Counted from the first letter of the stretch, positions 27,791-37,970 are shown. The stretch is 64,000 nt of DNA from Microvirga terrae (GCF_013307435.2 NZ_CP102845.1:4028001-4092000), one strand, 5' to 3'. The notes: generated by a model from the sequence alone, not told the origin. Numbers and translations are program-made.

Positions 27791-28192
27791 ATGATGACAA
27801 TTCAATCTTCCCCGCTTCTTCGCCAGGCTCTCGTGGCCGACGCCACCACCAGCGGGGCCTTCGGCCTGATGATGCTCATCGGTGCCGGTGCCCTGAGCGG
27901 CGTCTTCGGCCTGCCGGAGCTTCTCCTGCGCATCGTGGGCTTGGTTCTCCTGCCTTATGCCGCCTTCATCGGCTGGCTCGGCCTGCGCGAGGAAATCCAT
28001 AGGTCCATCGCCTGGGCGGTGATCCTGGGGAATGCCCTCTGGGTCGTCGACAGCGCGCTCCTCCTTCTCAGCGGCTGGGTGGCGCCGACCAGCGCGGGCT
28101 ATGCGTTCGTGATCGCCCAGGCCCTCGTGGTGCTGATGTACGCGGAGTTCCAGTTCGTCGGAATGCGCCGGTCGGAAGCCGCGACGGCTTGA
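27791..28192 (+). CDS. Small four-helix membrane protein
   Basis: A 133-residue protein with four hydrophobic segments (about 20-40, 43-65, 72-95 and 103-122), resembling short uncharacterised integral membrane proteins of alphaproteobacteria. A good ribosome site AAGGAGA lies six bases before the ATG at 27791. No function is known. The divergent XRE regulator, 127 bases away, probably controls it. Confidence 0.82.
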   Translation: MMTIQSSPLLRQALVADATTSGAFGLMMLIGAGALSGVFGLPELLLRIVGLVLLPYAAFIGWLGLREEIHRSIAWAVILGNALWVVDSALLLLSGWVAPTSAGYAFVIAQALVVLMYAEFQFVGMRRSEAATA

Positions 28193-28216
28193 TCCCGATA
28201 GCTAATCCCCACCCAC

Positions 28217-28303
28217 GTCATCACCGGGCTTGTCCCGGTGATCTCGATTGCCCAAAGCGAGGCGCTTCAAATGGTCGGGATGGCCGGGACAAGCCTGGCC
28301 ATC
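28217..28303 (+). repeat. Composite palindromic element, orientation A, altered right end
   Basis: ATCACCGG hairpin left, ATGGCCGG hairpin right, but the last bases are CCATCCCGACC instead of CCATGAC. It lies between the convergent membrane protein and kinase genes. Confidence 0.85.
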
Positions 28304-28350
28304 CCGACCAAAGTTTTTCGGCACATCGCCGGCGACCGTCATGCTCGATG

Positions 28351-31125
28351 CTAGGAACCGTGAATGATCGCCTCGATCCTGGCTGCGAGAGCCTCAAGGG
28401 TGAAGGGCTTGGCGATGACTTCCATGCCCGGTCCCAGGAAGCCCGCCGAGAGAATGCTGCTCTCCACATAGCCCGTCATGAAGAGAACGTTCAGATCCGG
28501 CCGCTCCGCGCGGAACGCGTCAGCAAGCTGCCGCCCGTTCAAGCCGGGCAGCCCCACATCGGTCAGAAGGAGATCGATCGGCTGGCCGGTTTGCAGAACC
28601 ACGAGTCCCTTCGGCCCGTCTTCGGCCTCCAGAACGCGGTACCCCTGCTCCTTGAGCATCTCCACGATGAGCCCGCGCACGACGGTCTCGTCCTCGACCA
28701 CGAGCACGGTTTCGTGAGCCTTTGCGCGCGCCCCCGAGACGGCCGTGGCCGAGGGGTCCTGGAGTTCCGTATCGCCGAGATATCTCGGCAGCAGGATCGT
28801 GACGGTGGTGCCCCGGCCGATGGCCGAGGAGATCCTGACATGGCCGCCGGACTGCCTGACGAAGCCGTAGACCATGGAAAGGCCGAGACCGGTACCCTGC
28901 CCGATCGGTTTCGTGGTGAAAAAGGGTTCGAAGACCCTCGCGAGCACATCGTCGGACATGCCGGACCCGGTGTCGGAGACCGACAAGGCGACATAGGGGC
29001 CGGGTTTGACGTCCTGCTGGGTGGCCGCGTAGGCGTCGTCGAGCTCCACATTGTCCGTCCCGATGGCGATGGACCCTCCGTCCGGCATGGCGTCGCGGGC
29101 GTTGATGACCAGATTGAGCAGAGCACTTTCCAGCTGGTTGGGATCGCAGAGGGTGAGCCAGAGATCCCGGCAAGACCGCAGCTCGACCTGGATCGTCTCG
29201 CGGACCGTGCGCCGGAACAGCTCCTCCATCGAGGCGACGAGAGCGTTCGCATCGACGGGCTTCGGATCGAGGGGCTGTCGTCTGGAGAAGGCGAGAAGGC
29301 GGTGCGTGAGCGCGGCCGCCCGGTTTGCCGAAGACATGGCGGCATCGACATAGCGTTCGATATCGCCGGCGCGTCCCTGGGCGATGCGGGTTCGGATGAG
29401 ATCGAGGCTGCCGATCACGCCGGTCAGAAGATTGTTGAAGTCGTGGGCGATGCCGCCGGTCAGCTGGCCGACCGCCTCCATCTTTTGCGACTGCCGAAGC
29501 GCCTCCTCGGCCTGTCTCAGCGCCTGGGCGGCCTCCTCCTCGGCCGTGATATCGCGCCCGACCGCGTGGATGAAATGCTCGTCCGACACTGCCGTCCAGG
29601 CAATCCAACGGTAAGAGCCGTCCCGATGGCGCAGTCTGTTCTGGACGCTGCAGGTGGTCAGGGCATGCGCGAGCCGCCCGACGGCCAACTGTGCTTCGCT
29701 CTGGTCCTCGGGATGGATGAAGTCGAGCAGGGGCGCCTGAAGGAGATCGCCGTTCTTCCAGTCGAGCATGCGGCCCCAGGCCGGATTGGCCGTCACGATC
29801 GTTCCGTTGAAGTCGGCGACAAGCATCAGGTCGGTCGACAGATGCCAAAGGCGATCACGGTCCCGCGTGCTCTCCTCGACCCGCTTTTCCAGTCTGGCGT
29901 TCAGATGAACGAGTTCCTCGGCGGCGGTCTTCTGATCATGAATATCAGTGTTCGTACCGATCCACCGGATGACACCCCCGTCGGTGTCCCGCACGGGGAC
30001 GGCTTTCGACAGGAACCACCGGTAGGTCTCGTCGCGGGCCCGCTTCAGCCTTATCTCGCCTTCGAAGACCGTGCCGTCCTTAAGGGCGCGCCGCCACGCC
30101 CGGGCGACAACCGGAAAATCCTCCGGATGGACGATACGCTCCCAGGCGCCGTTCGCTAGGTCGTCGAGCGTGATACCGAGATATTCGGGGAAGCGCCCGT
30201 TCGACCACTCCACCGATCCGCCCGGTCCCGCCTCCCAGACCTGATGCGGAACCGCCTCGACGAGAGCCCTGAACCGCTCCTCGCTGGCGCGCAGCGCCTC
30301 CTCTGACGCCTTCCGTTCAGTAATATCTCGATAGAAGCTGACGATGCCGCCGGGAACCGGGCAGACGCGCAGTTCCAGCCACCGGTCCTTGCCGAAGCCG
30401 AGATAGCGGCGCTCAAACGAGATCTGCACCTGTTCTGCGAGGCACCGACGATAGGCCATTTCCAAAGCGGAGCCCGCCGAGGTAGGCCATGCCTCCCATT
30501 GAATCTTGCCGATGATCTCCTCCGCCTGACGCCCGTCATATTTGAGCGCCGCGGGGTTGAGCTTCACGACTCGGAACTCCTCGTCGAACACGACGAAGCC
30601 GTCGCCGAGCACGTCGAGAACCGCCTCCGACCGCGCATTGCTCGCGCTCAGCTCCCGCTCTTGCCGGACATGACCGGTCACGTCATGGCCCTGCACGGCC
30701 ACTCCCAGAAGCACCCTGCCCCCGCCCCAGACAGGCTGGAAGGAGAACTCGACGAACCGCTCCTCCGCGATGCTCCCGGCATCCGTTTGCGAGAAGATCG
30801 CGACCCGAAGGGGGTCCGGAAGCGTCAGGCCGGCGCGGGCTTGGTCGAGACGCTCCTTGAAGCCGGGCCAGCGGATCAGCGGTGTTGCGTCGAGGGGGCA
30901 ATCGGCAATGTCCCGCCCTCCGACAAGCTGACGGAAGGCGTTGTTGGTCAGAGTAATGATGTCGTCCGGGTGACGCAGGAAGCAGAAGAAGCCGGGTCCC
31001 TGCTGGAGGATAGGCAGAAACTCCGACGCTGCAACGTCGGACGCCCCGCAATCCTTGGCTGCGGAATGGGCGCCGCGCAAGTCACGAATGACGTCATCCT
31101 TCGTAACGCTCAAACTCTCCGGCAT
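28351..31125 (-). CDS. Hybrid histidine kinase with four PAS domains
   Basis: 924 residues from ATG 31125 (a TTG at 31188 would add 21). Four PAS-like domains (about 30-150, 165-270, 285-400 and 425-530) precede HisKA with His561 in GGIAHDFNN, an HATPase with NARDAMP, DTGSGM and GQGTGLGL, and a receiver with phospho-acceptor Asp856 in LLTDVGLPG. No membrane segment is seen. The kinase-receiver core resembles that of the kinase at 299-2242, so they may be paralogues with different sensor arrays. No separate response regulator gene is adjacent. The signal is unknown. Confidence 0.92.
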   Translation of the reverse strand: MPESLSVTKDDVIRDLRGAHSAAKDCGASDVAASEFLPILQQGPGFFCFLRHPDDIITLTNNAFRQLVGGRDIADCPLDATPLIRWPGFKERLDQARAGLTLPDPLRVAIFSQTDAGSIAEERFVEFSFQPVWGGGRVLLGVAVQGHDVTGHVRQERELSASNARSEAVLDVLGDGFVVFDEEFRVVKLNPAALKYDGRQAEEIIGKIQWEAWPTSAGSALEMAYRRCLAEQVQISFERRYLGFGKDRWLELRVCPVPGGIVSFYRDITERKASEEALRASEERFRALVEAVPHQVWEAGPGGSVEWSNGRFPEYLGITLDDLANGAWERIVHPEDFPVVARAWRRALKDGTVFEGEIRLKRARDETYRWFLSKAVPVRDTDGGVIRWIGTNTDIHDQKTAAEELVHLNARLEKRVEESTRDRDRLWHLSTDLMLVADFNGTIVTANPAWGRMLDWKNGDLLQAPLLDFIHPEDQSEAQLAVGRLAHALTTCSVQNRLRHRDGSYRWIAWTAVSDEHFIHAVGRDITAEEEAAQALRQAEEALRQSQKMEAVGQLTGGIAHDFNNLLTGVIGSLDLIRTRIAQGRAGDIERYVDAAMSSANRAAALTHRLLAFSRRQPLDPKPVDANALVASMEELFRRTVRETIQVELRSCRDLWLTLCDPNQLESALLNLVINARDAMPDGGSIAIGTDNVELDDAYAATQQDVKPGPYVALSVSDTGSGMSDDVLARVFEPFFTTKPIGQGTGLGLSMVYGFVRQSGGHVRISSAIGRGTTVTILLPRYLGDTELQDPSATAVSGARAKAHETVLVVEDETVVRGLIVEMLKEQGYRVLEAEDGPKGLVVLQTGQPIDLLLTDVGLPGLNGRQLADAFRAERPDLNVLFMTGYVESSILSAGFLGPGMEVIAKPFTLEALAARIEAIIHGS

Positions 31126-31290
31126 CCTGAGCTTTCGGACGGGGAGCGGCGATCCTTCAGTCGACACCGCCCCTTCTGTTCTGATCAAATAGAGCTTTTC
31201 GCCCCTGCGAGAAGGAGCAATTTAAACAATATTTCATTTCGATTCAATTACCCTTGAGGCAGGCACGGCTCGGAACTGGGCGGCCCGAAC

Positions 31291-31641
31291 TCAGAAGCTC
31301 CGCCCGTCGACCGGAATGGTGTCGAGTTCGGACAGGGTCACGCCCTCGAGGCAGCGGACATTGATCGCCACCGTGGCCTCTCCGGTCGGCTTCTGCCCCT
31401 CGCCGAAGGGGGCGCAGCCGCATTCCGCGCAGAAGCGATGCCGGATCCTGTGGGTGTTGAAGGTGTAGGTGGACAGGCTGTCCTCTCCGCGAAGGAGCGT
31501 CATCGCCTCCCGGGGCACGAAGGTCAGGAGATAGCCTTTCCGGCTGCAATGGGAGCAATTGCATTCGAGGATCTGTTGCAGATCCGTCTCGACCACGTAC
31601 GCGACCGCGCCGCAATGGCATGAACCCTCGTGCCGCGCCAT
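31291..31641 (-). CDS. GFA-family zinc protein (CENP-V/GFA domain)
   Basis: A 116-residue protein of the glutathione-dependent formaldehyde-activating (GFA) family. Zinc-binding Cys motifs are visible: CHCG near the start, CNCSHC, and CAECGCAP. Despite the family name most members have no shown formaldehyde activity. It is the last gene of a minus-strand run after ppdK and a small membrane protein gene. A second GFA gene is at 57882. Confidence 0.88.
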   Translation of the reverse strand: MARHEGSCHCGAVAYVVETDLQQILECNCSHCSRKGYLLTFVPREAMTLLRGEDSLSTYTFNTHRIRHRFCAECGCAPFGEGQKPTGEATVAINVRCLEGVTLSELDTIPVDGRSF

Positions 31642-31669
31642 CCGTGCCCCCTGCCCCTGTCCGCGATCG

Positions 31670-31936
31670 TTATCCCAAGGCTACCATCGCGGTCACGATC
31701 AAGCCAGCGCCGATCACCGCCACGAATCGATCCCCCATGGTGAGCGGTTCGGCTTTGCCCTGGGCGGAGAGTTGGCCGATGATGAGATCCAGGATCAACG
31801 ATACGGCGAAGGGCCAGGCCGCCGGCGGAACGGCGGCCTGCTGCCAGGCGGGCCGCTGCAGCATCAGGAGCCCGATGGCGATGCCGGATGCCAGCACCAC
31901 CCCGACATAGAGAAGGCGCGTCCGAGACAAGACCAT
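31670..31936 (-). CDS. Small membrane protein of unknown function, coupled to ppdK
   Basis: An 88-residue protein with hydrophobic segments at about 8-26, 41-56 and 68-87. Its ATG directly follows the ppdK stop (TAG immediately followed by ATG), so translation is probably coupled. I do not recognise the family. Codon use matches the neighbours. Confidence 0.7.
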   Translation of the reverse strand: MVLSRTRLLYVGVVLASGIAIGLLMLQRPAWQQAAVPPAAWPFAVSLILDLIIGQLSAQGKAEPLTMGDRFVAVIGAGLIVTAMVALG

Positions 31937-34615
31937 CTAGGCCTGGCTCGCTGCCTTGTTGCCGAGGGCCGCCTGCGCGGCCGCGAGGCGCGCGATCGGC
32001 ACGCGGTAGGGCGAGCAGGACACATAGTCGAGACCGACCGACTGGCAGAAATGGATCGACGCCGGATCGCCGCCGTGCTCGCCGCAAATTCCGAGCTTGA
32101 TGCCCTTGCGGGTTGTCCTGCCGCGTTCGGCCGCGAGCTTCACCAGCTCGCCCACCCCTTCCTGATCGATCGTGACGAAAGGATCCGCCGGCAGCAGTCC
32201 CTTCTGCGTGTACGGGCCCAGGAACGAAGCCGCGTCGTCGCGCGAGATGCCGAGGGTCGTCTGGGTGAGGTCGTTGGTGCCGAACGAGAAGAACTCGGCC
32301 GATTCCGCGATCTCGCCGGCGCGCAGCGCTGCGCGCGGCAGCTCGATCATCGTGCCGACCTGATACTCGACCGCGACGCCACTTTCCTTTGCCACCGCCT
32401 CCGCCATGGCGACGATGCGCTCCTTCACGAGGTCGAGCTCCGCCTTCGTCATGACGAGCGGCACCATGACCTCCGGCACGACCGGCTGGCCCGTCTGCTT
32501 GCCGGCGTCCACCGCCGCCTCGAAGATGGCGCGTGCCTGCATCTCGGCGATCTCAGGGTACGCCACCGCCAGACGGCAGCCGCGGAAGCCGAGCATCGGG
32601 TTGAACTCGTGCAGCTCGCGGGCGCGGTGCCTGAGCTTGTCTACCGAGGCGTTCATGGCCTTCGCCACCTCCTCCATCTCGGCTTCCGAATGCGGCAGGA
32701 ACTCGTGCAGCGGCGGATCGAGCAGGCGGATCGTGACCGGGAGGCCGCTCATGATCGAGAACAGCTCGGCGAAGTCCTTACGCTGCATCGGCAGCAGCTT
32801 GGCGAGCGCCGCCCGGCGACCGGCCTCGTCGTCCGACAGGATCATCTCGCGCACCGCCACGATGCGGTCGCCCTCGAAGAACATGTGCTCCGTGCGGCAC
32901 AGACCGATGCCCTCCGCCCCGAAGGTGCGGGCGGTGTTGGCGTCGAGCGGCGTTTCCGCGTTGGCACGCACCTTCATGCGGCGCACCTTGTCGGCCCAGC
33001 CCATGAGGGTGGCGAACTCACCCGACAGTTCGGGCTCCAGCATCTTGACCTGCCCGAGCAGCACTTGGCCGTTGGAGCCATCGATGGTCAGCACGTCGCC
33101 CTTCTTCAGAACCTGACCGGCGACGGTGAGGGTCTGCGCCGCGTAGTCGACGCGGATCGAGCCGGCGCCGGACACGCAGGGCTTGCCCATGCCGCGGGCG
33201 ACCACCGCGGCGTGCGAGGTCATGCCGCCGCGGGTGGTCAGGATGCCCTCCGCCGCATGCATGCCGTGGATGTCCTCAGGAGACGTCTCGATGCGCACGA
33301 GGATGACCTTGTGGCCGGCCTTCTTGGCCGCCTCGGCGTCGTCCGAGTTGAATACGACCGCGCCTGAGGCAGCCCCCGGCGAGGCCGGCAGGCCGGTGGC
33401 CAGGATCTTGCGCTCGGCCTTGGGGTCGATGGTGGGATGAAGCAGCTGGTCGAGGGCGGCCGGCTCCACGCGGGTGATGGCTTCCTCTTGCGTGATCAGG
33501 CCCTCGGAGGCGAGCTCCACGGCGATGCGGAGCGCGGCTTTCGCCGTGCGCTTGCCGTTGCGGGTCTGGAGCATCCAGAGCTTGCCCTTTTCCACCGTGA
33601 ATTCCATGTCCTGCATGTCACGGTAGTGCTTCTCGAGGATGCCATAGATGCGCACCAGCTCGTTGTAAGCCTCGGCCATCGCCTGCTCCATCGAAGGCTT
33701 GGTGGAGCCGGACGCGATGCGGGCCTTTTCGGTGATATCCTGCGGGGTGCGGATGCCCGCCACCACGTCCTCGCCCTGGGCATTGATGAGGAACTCGCCG
33801 TAGAGCTCCTTCTCGCCGGTCGAGGGATTGCGCGTGAAGGCGACGCCCGTGGCGGACGTCTCGCCCATGTTGCCGAACACCATGGCCTGCACGTTCACCG
33901 CCGTACCCCAGCTCGCCGGAATGCCGTGCAGTTCGCGGTACTTGATGGCGCGGTTGTTCATCCAGGAGCCGAACACGGCTCCGATGGCGCCCCAGAGCTG
34001 CTCCTGTGGGTCCTGGGGGAAGGGCTTGCCGAGCTCCTTCTCGACGAGGCTCTTGTAGCGCGGCAGGATGGCCTGCCAGTCCTGCGCCGTCATGTCCGTG
34101 TCGAGCGTGTAGCCCTTGCGGTCCTTGTACTCGTCGAGGATCTCCTCGAAGTGGTGGTGCTCGAGGCCCAGCACGACGTTGGAATACATGGTGATGAAGC
34201 GCCGGTACGAATCATAGGCGAAGCGCTCGTCGCCCGCCCCCCTGGCGAGGGCCCCGACGGTCACGTCGTTGAGCCCGAGGTTGAGCACCGTGTCCATCAT
34301 GCCGGGCATGGATGCGCGGGCGCCGGAGCGGACGGAGACCAGAAGCGGGTTCTCCGCATCCCCGAAGGTGCGGCCCGTGAGACGTCCGACATAGGTCAGG
34401 GCGTTCTCGACCTGGGCTTTCATCTCTTCCGGGTAGGAGCGGCCGTGATCGTAGTAATAGGTGCAGACCTCGGTCGTGATCGTGAAGCCCGGAGGGACCG
34501 GCAGTCCCAGATTGGACATCTCGGCCAGGTTGGCCCCCTTGCCGCCGAGCAGGTTCTTCATTCCCGCCTGGCCCTCGGCCTTACCGTCCCCGAAGGTATA
34601 GACCCACTGCGTCAT
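31937..34615 (-). CDS. ppdK: Pyruvate, phosphate dikinase
   Basis: An 892-residue cytosolic enzyme interconverting pyruvate + ATP + Pi with phosphoenolpyruvate + AMP + PPi. Visible: the N-terminal nucleotide-binding part (GGKGANLAEMSNLGLPVPPGF), the phosphohistidine site GGMTSHAAVVARGMG, and the PEP-binding C-terminal part with FGTNDLTQ and CGEHGGDP containing the catalytic Cys. Length is normal. It supports gluconeogenesis or PEP/pyruvate balance. The upstream gap (34616-34895) holds a terminator for the next gene and no other gene. Confidence 0.97.
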   Translation of the reverse strand: MTQWVYTFGDGKAEGQAGMKNLLGGKGANLAEMSNLGLPVPPGFTITTEVCTYYYDHGRSYPEEMKAQVENALTYVGRLTGRTFGDAENPLLVSVRSGARASMPGMMDTVLNLGLNDVTVGALARGAGDERFAYDSYRRFITMYSNVVLGLEHHHFEEILDEYKDRKGYTLDTDMTAQDWQAILPRYKSLVEKELGKPFPQDPQEQLWGAIGAVFGSWMNNRAIKYRELHGIPASWGTAVNVQAMVFGNMGETSATGVAFTRNPSTGEKELYGEFLINAQGEDVVAGIRTPQDITEKARIASGSTKPSMEQAMAEAYNELVRIYGILEKHYRDMQDMEFTVEKGKLWMLQTRNGKRTAKAALRIAVELASEGLITQEEAITRVEPAALDQLLHPTIDPKAERKILATGLPASPGAASGAVVFNSDDAEAAKKAGHKVILVRIETSPEDIHGMHAAEGILTTRGGMTSHAAVVARGMGKPCVSGAGSIRVDYAAQTLTVAGQVLKKGDVLTIDGSNGQVLLGQVKMLEPELSGEFATLMGWADKVRRMKVRANAETPLDANTARTFGAEGIGLCRTEHMFFEGDRIVAVREMILSDDEAGRRAALAKLLPMQRKDFAELFSIMSGLPVTIRLLDPPLHEFLPHSEAEMEEVAKAMNASVDKLRHRARELHEFNPMLGFRGCRLAVAYPEIAEMQARAIFEAAVDAGKQTGQPVVPEVMVPLVMTKAELDLVKERIVAMAEAVAKESGVAVEYQVGTMIELPRAALRAGEIAESAEFFSFGTNDLTQTTLGISRDDAASFLGPYTQKGLLPADPFVTIDQEGVGELVKLAAERGRTTRKGIKLGICGEHGGDPASIHFCQSVGLDYVSCSPYRVPIARLAAAQAALGNKAASQA

Positions 34616-34848
34616 CGCTCGATCCCTTGGCTCTGAATACGCCCTGCTGCAGCGCAGGTGTTGGCTTGAAACATGTGGAGCCCAAACGCAAGCTGAACAG
34701 CCACGGTTCCGGAAAATTCAGGAGGGTCGCCTTTCGGCCATCGGGGCCTGCTCAGCCTGTCGGGTGGATGCTGGGCTCCCGCCGTGCGGTCACGCCTGCA
34801 GCCTGAACGATGCCTGGGACGACCCCGACGACAAGAAGAGCAAATAAA

Positions 34849-34873
34849 AATGGCCGGGACAGGCCCGGCCATT
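34849..34873 (-). terminator. Intrinsic terminator of the L,D-transpeptidase gene made from one element arm
   Basis: On the minus strand AATGGCCGGG / CCCGGCCATT, a 10-bp stem with a five-base loop, is followed by a T-rich run (TTTTTATTT). It lies about 22 bases after the transpeptidase stop. The stem is a lone ATGGCCGG-type arm of the composite element. Confidence 0.8.
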
Positions 34874-34895
34874 GTGATCCGTCATGAACCGGGGC

Positions 34896-35531
34896 TCACA
34901 CCCGGTAGCGGCCGTTGCGTTTGACATAGACCGTCGTGCCGACCGGGACGCGCTCGTAGAGGTCGGCCACGTCCTCGTTCAGCATGCGCACGCAGCCCGA
35001 GGAGAGCTGCTCGCCGATGCTCCATGGCTCGTTCGTCCCGTGGATGCGGAAGAGGATGTCGCGGCCATCCTGGTAGAGATAGAGCGCGCGGGCACCGAGC
35101 GGGTTGTCGAGGCCGGCTTCCACGTAACGCGGCAGCTCGGGCTTGATGCCGACCATCGTCTTGGTGGGCGACCAGGCCGGCCAGACCCCCTTGCGACCAA
35201 CCGACGCAATGCCCTTCCAGGAGAAGCCCTGCTTGCCGACGCCCACGCCGTAGCGGATCGCCCTGCCCTCGGGCTGGACGAGATAGAGCATGCGCTCGTC
35301 GATATCGACCACGATGGAGCCCGGCTTCTCGGAGCCGTTATACGCCACCGTCTGGCGGGCGTATTTCGCGTCCATCTTGCGCCGGTCGACCAGCGGGATG
35401 TTGTGCGGCTTGTCGGGCATCATGCCGACATACCAAGCGGAATCGGCCACCGTAGCGACCGGCTGCTGGGCGGTCTGGCAGGCAGCAAGGGGCGCGCCCA
35501 GAAGAGCGGCAATCAGGAGGCGTCGAATCAT
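34896..35531 (-). CDS. L,D-transpeptidase (YkuD), lipoprotein
   Basis: A 211-residue cell wall cross-linking enzyme. The N-terminus is a lipoprotein signal with lipobox LAAC (Cys18). The YkuD domain ends in HGTNEP...SSGCVRM with the catalytic His and Cys (SxGCxRM). It forms 3-3 peptidoglycan bonds or links proteins to the wall, important for pole growth in Hyphomicrobiales. Upstream are a hairpin and a TTAAC-N5-TTAAC motif. It lies between glyS and ppdK. Confidence 0.93.
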   Translation of the reverse strand: MIRRLLIAALLGAPLAACQTAQQPVATVADSAWYVGMMPDKPHNIPLVDRRKMDAKYARQTVAYNGSEKPGSIVVDIDERMLYLVQPEGRAIRYGVGVGKQGFSWKGIASVGRKGVWPAWSPTKTMVGIKPELPRYVEAGLDNPLGARALYLYQDGRDILFRIHGTNEPWSIGEQLSSGCVRMLNEDVADLYERVPVGTTVYVKRNGRYRV

Positions 35532-35558
35532 CTTCGGTCTTCTGAATTTGGATCGGTT

Positions 35559-35583
35559 GCCGCCTACCTAGAGCCTAGGCGGC
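35559..35583. terminator. Hairpin between glyS and the L,D-transpeptidase gene
   Basis: GCCGCCTA / TAGGCGGC, an 8-bp stem with a nine-base loop, 130 bases after the glyS stop. There is no U-run, so this is a weak call. Confidence 0.3.
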
Positions 35584-35611
35584 CCGTTGGCTGTGCCCCT
35601 CAGGCCACACC

Positions 35612-35626
35612 TTAACATGAATTAAC
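35612..35626. promoter_or_regulatory. CtrA-like site TTAAC-N5-TTAAC upstream of the L,D-transpeptidase gene
   Basis: TTAAC-ATGAA-TTAAC, a perfect direct repeat 81 bases upstream of the transpeptidase ATG. Alphaproteobacterial CtrA sites are paired TTAA(C) motifs with 5-7 base spacing. CtrA itself is not in the window. Confidence 0.4.
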
Positions 35627-35714
35627 CCGCGGAGAATCTCTCATGCGCGTGGCGCAGACCTCCGGCATTTCGGGCGGGATCCAGCGCAGGACCGGATCCC
35701 TGCCCCAAACGCGG

Positions 35715-37970
35715 CTAGCCCTCGATGCGGGAGAAATCCGCCACCGTGCGGGTCGCCGCGCGGATATCGTTGAGGAGCCGCAGGCGGTTGGCCCTGAGAG
35801 CTTGGTCCGCCGCGTTCACGGTCACCTTGTCGAAGAAGGCGTCCACCGGCTGGCGCAGGCGCGACAGGGCGCGCATCGCCCCCTCGAAATCCTCCGCTTC
35901 CACCGCGGCGGCCGCCTCGCGCTTGGCACCGTCGAGAACGACGGCGAGCGCCTTCTCCTCGATCTGCCCCTGGTCGCCGACGATCTGGAGGTCGGGCGCC
36001 TCGTCGTAGGAGCGCCCGTCCTTCTTCTCCTCGATGCGCAGGATGTTGGCCGCGCGGCGGTAGCCCGCGAGCAGGTTCTTGCCGTCCTCGGTATCGAGGA
36101 AACGCCCAAGCGCCTCCACGCGGCGGACGATCATCAGAAGGTCGTCCTGGCCCTCAAGGGCGAACACGGCATCCATGAGATCATGACGCGCACCCTGGTC
36201 GCGGAGATAGACTTTCAGACGGTCGGCGAAGAAGGCGAGGAGGTCGAGCGCACGAGCGTGCATGAGACGCGCCAGCGTCTCACCTTCGACGATCTGCCGC
36301 TGCCGGAAGATTGCGGCCAGCTCGGCGACAGAGGGATGTTCGACAACGGGAGCGAACGGGCTCTGCTCAATCGCGTCGACGAGCTCCTTCGCCTTCAGAA
36401 ACTCAGCAAAGAGAGCCGCATTGGCCGTTCTGGCGAAGGGCTTTGCAAGCAGGCTGGTGAGCGAAAGCTTGAGATTGTTCTCCAGCACCAGCCTGATCAC
36501 GCCCAGCGCCGCACGACGCAGTGCGTAGGGATCTTTGGATCCCGTCGGCTTCTCGTCGATGGCCCAGAAGCCGACCAGCGTGTCGATCTTGTCGGCGAGC
36601 GCCACGGCCACCGACACGGGATCGGTCGGCACGCGGTCGGACGGGCCGAGGGGCTTGTAATGCTCCTCGACGGCCGCCGCCACGGACGCGTGCTCGCCCT
36701 GGAGCGTCGCATAGTAGCGGCCCATGAGGCCCTGCAATTCAGGGAATTCGCCCACCATCTCGGTCACGAGATCTGCCTTGGCGAGGCGTGCCGCACGCTC
36801 CGCGAGTTCAGGGTCGGCGCCGACCATCGGGGCCAGTTCCCTGGCGAGCGCCGCGATGCGCTCCACGCGCTCGTACTGCGTGCCGAGCTTCTCGTGGAAC
36901 ACGATGCTCTTCAATTTCTCGAGCCGGTCCTCCAGCTTCACGCGCTGGTCCGTCTCCCAGAAGAACTTGGCGTCGGAGAGGCGCGCGCGCACCACGCGCT
37001 CGTTGCCGCCCACGATCGTCTTGCCGCCATCGCTGGCGACGAGGTTGGACGTCAGCAGGAACTTGTTGGCGAGCCTGCCGGTGGCCGGGTCACGCAACAC
37101 GAAGCATTTCTGGTTCGCCCGGATGGTGGTGCGGATCACCTCCGGGGGAATATCGAGAAACGCTTCGTCGAACGAGCCCATGAGCACCACGGGCCATTCC
37201 ACGAGGCCGGCGACCTCCTCGAGCAAGCCCTCGTCCTCGACGAGCTCCAGCCCCTGCGCGAAGGCCAGGTCCTTCGCGTCGTGCAGGATCATGTCCTTGC
37301 GGCGGTCCGTGTCGATCACGACCTTGGCGCGCTCCAGGGCCGGCGCGTAATCGTCGAAGCGCTTCACGCGGATCTCGCCGGGCGCCAGGAAGCGGTGACC
37401 CTTCGTGACGTCGCCCGAAACGATCCCATCGATATCGAAGCGCACGACCTCCGGATCCTCGGTTTCGGGCCCGAACGTGCAGATGATCGAGTGCAGCGGG
37501 CGCACCCAGCGCAGCGAACCCGGCTCACGCGAGGCCGCGCCCCAGCGCATGGATTTCGGCCACGGAAAGGTTTTCACGATCCCGGGCAGAATCTCGGCCA
37601 GCACGTCGGGCGTCGAGCGGCCGGGCTTCTCGATGACGGCAACGTAGAACTCGCCCTTCTTCGGATCGCTCTCGATCTTCGCCTGCTCGATGGAGGACAG
37701 CCCGGCACCCTTCAAAAAGCCCTGGATCGCCGCGTCGGGGGAGCCGACGCGGGGACCTTTGCGCTCCTCGCGCACGTCCTGCCCCTTCACGGGCAAACCC
37801 GCCACCTGGAGGGCCAGCCGGCGCGGCGTGGCGAAGGCCTTGGCGCCCTCATAGAGGAAACCACGCTCCACGAGCGCATCGGTCACGAGCTTCTTCAGAT
37901 CCTCCGCCGCGCGGCGCTGCATGCGGGCGGGAATTTCTTCGGAGAACAGTTCGAGGAGGAGATCGGGCAT
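35715..37970 (-). CDS. glyS: Glycine--tRNA ligase beta subunit
   Basis: A 751-residue beta chain of bacterial heterotetrameric glycyl-tRNA synthetase. It starts [18 protein letters not shown], the family start, and contains FPKSMRW-like motif (PWPKSMRWG), an HD-like central domain and the C-terminal anticodon-binding DALR-type region. It recognises tRNA-Gly, while GlyQ activates glycine. The gene follows glyQ after 58 bases. Confidence 0.97.
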   Translation of the reverse strand: MPDLLLELFSEEIPARMQRRAAEDLKKLVTDALVERGFLYEGAKAFATPRRLALQVAGLPVKGQDVREERKGPRVGSPDAAIQGFLKGAGLSSIEQAKIESDPKKGEFYVAVIEKPGRSTPDVLAEILPGIVKTFPWPKSMRWGAASREPGSLRWVRPLHSIICTFGPETEDPEVVRFDIDGIVSGDVTKGHRFLAPGEIRVKRFDDYAPALERAKVVIDTDRRKDMILHDAKDLAFAQGLELVEDEGLLEEVAGLVEWPVVLMGSFDEAFLDIPPEVIRTTIRANQKCFVLRDPATGRLANKFLLTSNLVASDGGKTIVGGNERVVRARLSDAKFFWETDQRVKLEDRLEKLKSIVFHEKLGTQYERVERIAALARELAPMVGADPELAERAARLAKADLVTEMVGEFPELQGLMGRYYATLQGEHASVAAAVEEHYKPLGPSDRVPTDPVSVAVALADKIDTLVGFWAIDEKPTGSKDPYALRRAALGVIRLVLENNLKLSLTSLLAKPFARTANAALFAEFLKAKELVDAIEQSPFAPVVEHPSVAELAAIFRQRQIVEGETLARLMHARALDLLAFFADRLKVYLRDQGARHDLMDAVFALEGQDDLLMIVRRVEALGRFLDTEDGKNLLAGYRRAANILRIEEKKDGRSYDEAPDLQIVGDQGQIEEKALAVVLDGAKREAAAAVEAEDFEGAMRALSRLRQPVDAFFDKVTVNAADQALRANRLRLLNDIRAATRTVADFSRIEG

